Source of the DNA: Eunapius fragilis
Lineage: Eukaryota; Porifera; Demospongiae; Spongillida; Spongillidae
Length of the DNA: 64,000 bases
NCBI GenBank assembly: GCA_963681505.1
Contig: OY811976.1
Span: forward strand, 3,391,588 to 3,455,587
Direction: 5' to 3'
Shown here: in pieces, positions 58,964-64,000 of the stretch
Layout of the letters: the number at the start of each line of letters is the position of its first letter
Numbering within the stretch: position 1 is the stretch's first letter
Program-made: the position numbers and the translations under genes
The notes under the pieces: model-generated
Database searches by the model: none
Seen by the model: only the letters and a program-made list of their open reading frames with translations
What the model was told of the DNA's origin: nothing

Positions 58964-59834
58964 GGTCATCTTACATCCTTGATTTGTGTGGGCACACCGT
59001 TCAAATTGTTCGTGTGGTTTGATGGCATAAAAGAGAGGTCAAGAAAGCAATGGCCACACAAAAAAACATGCTTAAGAGACTGTACCTGGACCACTGAATG
59101 TATGCTAATAAAGACAGCTCGAACACTCTGGCGGATTGGAAGCAAAAGGCCTCTCCAAGTAAGTCACCAAAATGGCTGTCTTTACGGTACACCAATGCGC
59201 GGGACTTCTGATTTATCAAGAGGGTACTTTTTTATGCGGATTTGAATTAGTTTATGATCGCACTACTTTGTGAATAGGTTCATATAATTCTTTTAGCATT
59301 TGGTCGTTGTGCTAAAGAACTATAAGCATGGAAAGACAGCCGTTTTTTTTTCGACGAAAATATGAATGTACGATTACGTATACCGCAATAAAATGATGAA
59401 AATTTCCCACATCATAATACTCAACAAGTTATTTGTTAGGTTCAACCACTGAGCTCTAGTGCATTTAATAATAAAATTAAAAGTCACTGTCATGAATATG
59501 AATAATCTCACACACACCCTATTATAATGTGGGAAGTTTTCATGCACCAATAATCAAATACACAAGATACCTGGACTGCAACTACATGTATGGTACAACC
59601 AACTACAATATATTATGGGATTGGTTGTAAACTAATTGGACTACAAGGCAGCTTTGCAAATACAAAGAACAGTCAATCCTCCAAATTTCCGATATTGCAC
59701 AGTCTCTGGCACAATGACATATGTGTTAACCACACACGTATAATTAGCACCCATCTGGCTTGGCAACTTTAGCAGCCTATCACAGTTCAAGGGTTAAAGT
59801 CATAACCCCTGGGAATCACTTCGATTTTTACAAG
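58964..59834. other. Upstream region of the RAG1-like gene
   Basis: Minus-strand text near 59000-59160 (SLKHVFLCGHCFLDLSFM) may be a further 5' exon, but no splice sites are convincing. The rest is AT-rich with no supported feature. Confidence 0.3.
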
Positions 59835-60540
59835 TGATCGCAAGTCAAATAGAGCCCGAAACCAAGTGATCTAGCCATGGGCAGTTTGAAACCCGTTTAA
59901 TAGCGGGCGGAGGAACGAACCGGTGATTGTGGCAAAAATCTCGGATGACCTGTGGTTAGGGGTGATAAGCCAATCGAACTTGGAAATAGCTGGTTTTCTG
60001 CGAAAACTATTGAAGTAGTGCGTCATATGGCGGGATAGGGACCGACATTCTATATCATATCCCCGTCGGTCCTATATCAGTATATTCTTACACAGTAAAG
60101 CACTGAATGGGTTTAGGGGTTAGGCCTACTAAATTCAACCAAACTATGAAGGTGTAAGGAGAAAATATGATAGACAGAGAGTGGGCGAGAAGGTCCATTG
60201 TCAAGAAGGAAACAACCTAGATCAGAAGTTAAGGTCATAAATATAATCTAAGTGTAAAAGGGAATTTTTAAATTAAGACAATGAGAAAGTAGGCTTGGAA
60301 CCAGCCATCTTTGAAAGATTACGTAACAGTTCACTCAATAAATTTATAGATCCCAAAAATTATGGTGGCTTAAGCTTGGTGGGATATCCGAGACCTAGTG
60401 AGACTCGGTCTCAGCACCTACGGGTGGGTTTAAACCGAATCGAAACTCTGAATAAATACCATAAGGGGCCATATGAGCATCTTAGCCCTAATTTGAGAGT
60501 ATTTATTGATATGTCACAAATGAAACCACAATGTGATTCT
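59835..60540 (+). rRNA. Nuclear copy of a mitochondrial large-subunit rRNA segment (NUMT)
   Basis: The blocks are those of domain II of bacterial-type 23S rRNA, in order: GAGCCCGAAACCAAGTGATC, TAGCCATGGGCAG, GAACCGGTGATTGTGGCAAA, ACTTGGAAATAGCTGGTTTT, CTGCGAAAACTATTGAAGTA with GTGCGTCAT, AAGCACTGAATGGG, AGGAAACAACCTAGATCAGA with AGTTAAGGTC, and GCTTGGAACCAGCCATCTTT with GAAAGATTACGTAACAG. Similarity is clear to about 60370 and uncertain after that. A bacterium-like mitochondrial rRNA is expected in sponges and cnidarians, far less so in bilaterians. It is a fragment with no other mitochondrial gene beside it in an otherwise nuclear window, so it is a transfer, not an active gene. Bacterial contamination is unlikely given the continuous flanks. 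Confidence 0.8.
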
Positions 60541-61306
60541 CTTTTTTTTTAACACCGCTTCCATGAAATTAGATGACTTTTTAAGCCCATTTTGTCGAAC
60601 ACCTAACACTAAAAATTAGTCTCATTTGGTCTATTGGGCCATAACCTGTCATGTCTTGTTAAGCAACTATTCACTTTTTTGTCTGATAACTAGGGTTGCA
60701 CCGATAGCCTCCCTTTATCTGAACAGGATTAAAGTTGTGGGGTTTAGCCGGCTGCTCGATAAATACATTTCTTGGTCGACACGCTTGCGATTTTGGCACT
60801 CACAGCACTTAGTGCAATAGTAAACGCACTTGTCACACACAGGCTTTCTGTGTTTATCATAGCACGCAAGTGAAATTCTGAAAGACTACGTTATTAGTCT
60901 CATTCCCAGACCCTGTGCCTATATACATTTGTACAAGGTATTGCATCATATTAGTCTGGGAACAATACTCAAGCATTATGTAATGCTGGTCTGGGGACAG
61001 ACAGTACACACTACAACTGCAAGTTATCGCAGAAAGAGGCTGAATATGAACTTGATAATACCTGGGTCCTTTGTTTATGCAAAACCAAGTCTCCTTGGCC
61101 AAATTCAAATACCTGGGCCTAGGAAAAAGGTGTACTATGCAATGTTTTATGCAATAAAAACGGAAACAACTCCACTAAAAATCTATATAGCTAATTACTA
61201 GAAATAAATAAACACTTAGGAAACGTTCTGGACAGCTAAGCAAGAGATTAGCTTTCTGATTGTATATTTTATATAGCAAATGGAAACAATGAGACTAATT
61301 TTCTAG
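60541..61306. other. Spacer, possibly a TIR element (60609-61304)
   Basis: AAAATTAGTCTCATTTG at 60609 and CAATGAGACTAATTTT ending near 61304 are inverted repeats of about 16 bp. A related ATTAGTCTCATTCCCAGAC ... TTAGTCTGGGAAC pair lies inside. No target duplication is clear, and no gene is seen. Confidence 0.35.
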
Positions 61307-61610
61307 ACAAGTAAATAAAAACATTTTCTAACAAGAGAGTTGTTGGAATATAGGATTGACCAATGTTGGTGTAAAAGGCACAGAAACAAGAGTGACAGAA
61401 ATTTTACTGGAAAACTGAAATAGGCCTATATTTAGCCCATTACTCAGTCATGCGCTGTTATACTGTAATTGTGCTAAATATAGGCCTATTTCAATTTTCC
61501 AGTAAAATTTCTGTCATTCTTGTTTCTGTGCTTTTTACACCACCATTGGTCAATCCTATAATAGTATATCCCAACAACTCTCTCGTTAGAGAATGTTTTT
61601 ATTTACTTGT
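61307..61610. repeat. Long palindrome, family P, copy 5
   Basis: The ends ACAAGTAAATAAAAACATTT and AGAATGTTTTTATTTACTTGT are inverted. The inner arm is AAATAGGCCTATATTTAGC, as in copy 4. The arms carry more mismatches than the other copies and an unpaired insertion (ATAGTATATC) near 61561. Confidence 0.93.
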
Positions 61611-61669
61611 TTCACAAGTATTATTTCACCCTGTCATAGCAGTATTGTAGTCAATAATCAAATGTAGGA

Positions 61670-61850
61670 TTAACGTGGACGATCCCCTTTATGGTGGTGG
61701 GGGCAGTGCTGATGGTGCCGGCGGGAGTGGTGGTGGGGGCAGCGCTGGTGGTGCCGGCGGGGGTAGTGGTGGCTGGTAGTGGTGGGGGCAGCACTGCTGG
61801 TGGTGGTGGCAGGAGCGGGGCTTCTGGAGGCGGGGTGAAGGGGAGAGGAG
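61670..61850. repeat. GGT/GGC-rich imperfect minisatellite
   Basis: Imperfect repeats of GGTGGTGGGGGCAGCGCTGG and GTGCCGGCGGG give proline-rich spurious frames on the minus strand. No gene is supported. Confidence 0.8.
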
Positions 61851-62840
61851 TCGGAGGATGAATGTACTCTTCCATTCCGACCCCTTGTTGGTGAAAAACC
61901 CGCGAAGGTCGTCAGCCATCTACATGTATGTAACAGAGAGTATGATAAAACTTTTACCACTTTCTTTTTTTTTTAAAGCAAAGTGCAAAGCTTTTACACA
62001 TCCACATAGAGTATTATTACATTTTTACCTTTTTTTGCAAAGTGCACTATTCAGCGGGTGAGTGGTTTTTATTACCTGCAATGCCTTAACACATGTGCAG
62101 ACTGTGCTATAATTCTATTGGTCCAATTCCATCATATTAATGACAGGGAGGGAAGGGGTGTATGTGTGTCAGTTGAGCTAAAATTCTATTAGACAAATTT
62201 GATCCAGTAAAAATTCTCCCATCTAAACATGGAGGTGTAACCTACATGCAGTTAAGTGTGGGAACTAAGGAAGTGAACTACATGGCAGCATGTAGATCGA
62301 TCGATAAGTATATGTTCTCAGGTGAGGTAATATCTGTGGACAGGGTCTGCAGCTTTATGAATGTGGGCAGAAGGTCTGTTTTTATTTCCACTACATAAAT
62401 GTGAGAGTGCTGCTAGAAGTACCTGATGGTGGCTTAAACAAGTTGATACGCAATCTTATACCCCAATCTTACTTACTGCTGCACGGGCAGATCTAAAAAT
62501 TTAGTAACAACTTTTTGAGCTAGCAATGGATGAGACTTATAAAAGGCATCATTTACTTCACTTGGAAGCTCACTATCCCTAAGAATAGCTTTTTCAAGAC
62601 CACCATTATACTCCATAAGTGCATGAGATTTGGGTTCATACAATGAGTAGCTTTATGCGAAAAGGATATGGTTGCAGTTATTTTCATTTGTGGGGAACAG
62701 CATCGAGGAAGTATATTGCGATTTGGCGGTCAAATTAAGCGGAAATATCATGGTTTACGCACTAGTAGAGAGTTTTTTTATCTGCAATGATGAAGTGAAG
62801 TTTTTCCCTGATTTTGTAACTTTTTAGGGCTTCAAATTTT
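61851..62840. other. Non-coding spacer
   Basis: Nothing supported. Confidence 0.4.
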
Positions 62841-64000
62841 CAAGTTAAAAAAGGTTTAAATATTTTAATTCCATTTTTAGGACTTAATTTCGTACTGCGT
62901 TGATTTTTTCCCACTGGAATCGGTTTCTGTGGGATACGAGACATCCAAAACAACTTTTAGTATATTTTTTCTGCGTTGTAATCTTAAGATACACGTTCCT
63001 AAAGTTTTCTCCCTTTTTACGTGGATAGATCTGATGTGCGGTTGCTAAACTAACTATGAATAAATTAAACTCATGTAGAAAAGTGAAACAACTTAATGTC
63101 TATTGTCCTGAGTGTCCACCCAGGGGTACAATTGGACACCCGGGAGGACAGCAAAAAAAGTTTTTGCCGTTCGGTCATGGAAGGAACCTAGTGGCATTTA
63201 ACGGTACCGGCTTATAGAACAAGTCTTTGTAGGATCGGGCCGAGATAAGTAAGGCTTAAATCCTTTTGATACCCGTAAAGCGAGCCGTCCTAGCGGACCT
63301 AACCATTACGCTCCGTGCGGTACGTACATATCGTATACAAAGGTAAGTTTTTTTTGCCAATGTTCATACAGATAGTAAAATAGCTGTTTCTCTGGACTAT
63401 AGTGTTTGTCAACAAAAGGTGATTGAGAACTTTCAGCTGTCTGTTTAGGCCTATGTTTAAAAGGTCATGTACGAGTATAGTCTATACGCGTACATGTCCT
63501 TTTAAACATATGCCTAAACAGACAGCTGAAAGCTCTCAATCACCTTTTTTTGACAAACACTAGTCCAGAGAAACAGCTATTTTACTATCTGTATGAACGT
63601 TGGCAAAAAAAACTTACCTTAGTATACGATAGGTGTGTACCGCACGGAGCGTAATGGATAGGTCCGCTAGCACAGCTCGCTTTACGGGTATCGAAAGGAT
63701 TTAAGCCTTACTTATCTCGGCCCGATCCTACAAAGACTTGTTCTATAAGCCGGTACCGTTAAATGCCACTAGGTCCAATCCATAACCGAACGACAAAAAC
63801 GTTTTTTGCTGTCTACCCGGTGTCCAATTGTACCCCCGGGTGGACACTCAAGTTTGAGAACGGAACATAGAAAAAATATGGGAAAAGTTGTGTTGGATGT
63901 CTCATATCCCACAGAAACCGATTTCATTGGAAAAAAATCAACGCGGTACCAAATTAAGTCCTAAATATTGAATTTAAATAATTAACCCTTTTTTAACTTG
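62841..64000. repeat. Giant inverted repeat (foldback element), truncated by the window edge
   Basis: CAAGTTAAAAAAGG at 62841 is inverted at the last bases of the window (CCTTTTTTAACTTG). The arms pair through ATCGGTTTCTGTGGGATACG, ACAATTGGACACC, TAGTGGCATTTAACGGTACC, GATCGGGCCGAGATAAGTAA and GCTGTCTGTTTAGGC to a centre near 63480 (GAGTATAGTCTATACGCGTA). The left arm has about 120 extra bases (about 62985-63105). Mismatches are scattered. No protein is encoded in what is visible. The outer ends probably lie beyond 64000. Confidence 0.93.

Noticed and set aside
59835-60540. Active mitochondrial or bacterial rRNA gene
   Set aside because: Only a segment is present, without neighbouring rRNA domains or operon structure, in an otherwise nuclear repeat landscape.
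60295-60552. 85-codon open frame on the plus strand
   Set aside because: It lies across the rRNA-derived segment and has no protein motif.
61651-61960. Proline-rich minus-strand frames
   Set aside because: They are the translation of a GGT/GGC minisatellite.

Overview
The window is animal nuclear DNA, most likely from an early-branching marine invertebrate, with a demosponge my first guess. The coding-looking stretches are split by short introns (about 55-65 bp where they can be measured). There is a nuclear copy of a mitochondrial large-subunit rRNA that is unusually bacteria-like, as in sponge and cnidarian mitochondria. The transposon families present (Ty3/gypsy, BEL/Pao, CACTA with a tnp2-type transposase, hAT, a LINE with a restriction-like endonuclease, and a RAG1-N-terminal-like gene) fit such a genome. 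The assignment is inference; no intact, recognisable host housekeeping gene is present.

Layout. 1-4845: satellite A, 167-bp units, running off the left edge. 4846-8178: mostly unique DNA with a three-unit tandem repeat, a trace of a BED-finger transposase and a possible small multi-exon gene (6515-7310). 8179-13180: Ty3/gypsy element 1 (minus strand) with 103-bp LTRs. 13321-13690: two back-to-back hairpins and a LINE fragment. 14418-20120: a CACTA-type transposase gene (three exons, two in-frame stops) followed by a second multi-exon gene on the same strand. 20339-21840: two hAT-like elements. 22300-24640: satellite B, 163-bp units with a CACGTG core. 25890-31228: LINE endonuclease fragments, a composite hairpin repeat, and a 1.6-kb foldback element inserted in a 32-bp minisatellite. 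31520-35733: microsatellite, 44-bp minisatellite and a decayed BEL/Pao pol. 36330-44421: minisatellites, a 265-bp GA tract, a second composite hairpin repeat and several hAT-like or foldback elements. 44658-47700: half of a palindromic repeat, a gypsy RT relic, a TIR element with a nested small hAT-like element, and a third composite repeat copy. 48100-50897: a complete but mutated hAT element with TIRs and a 5-bp target duplication. 51231-51866: two long palindromes. 52583-58963: a RAG1-N-terminal-like gene on the minus strand whose middle is replaced by Ty3/gypsy element 2 (53043-58341). About 59835-60540: the nuclear mitochondrial rRNA copy. 61307-61610: another long palindrome. 62841-64000: a palindrome over 1.1 kb long, reaching the right edge.

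How the parts relate. This is a transposon graveyard rather than a pathway: elements nest in one another, and most coding copies are broken by frameshifts or single stops. The two gypsy copies are young by LTR comparison (two mismatches each) yet carry coding lesions. The observations most worth following are the RAG1-N-like gene whose core is missing exactly where gypsy 2 sits, the family of palindromic repeats whose two arms changed together between copies, and the foldback element with proline-rich cargo.
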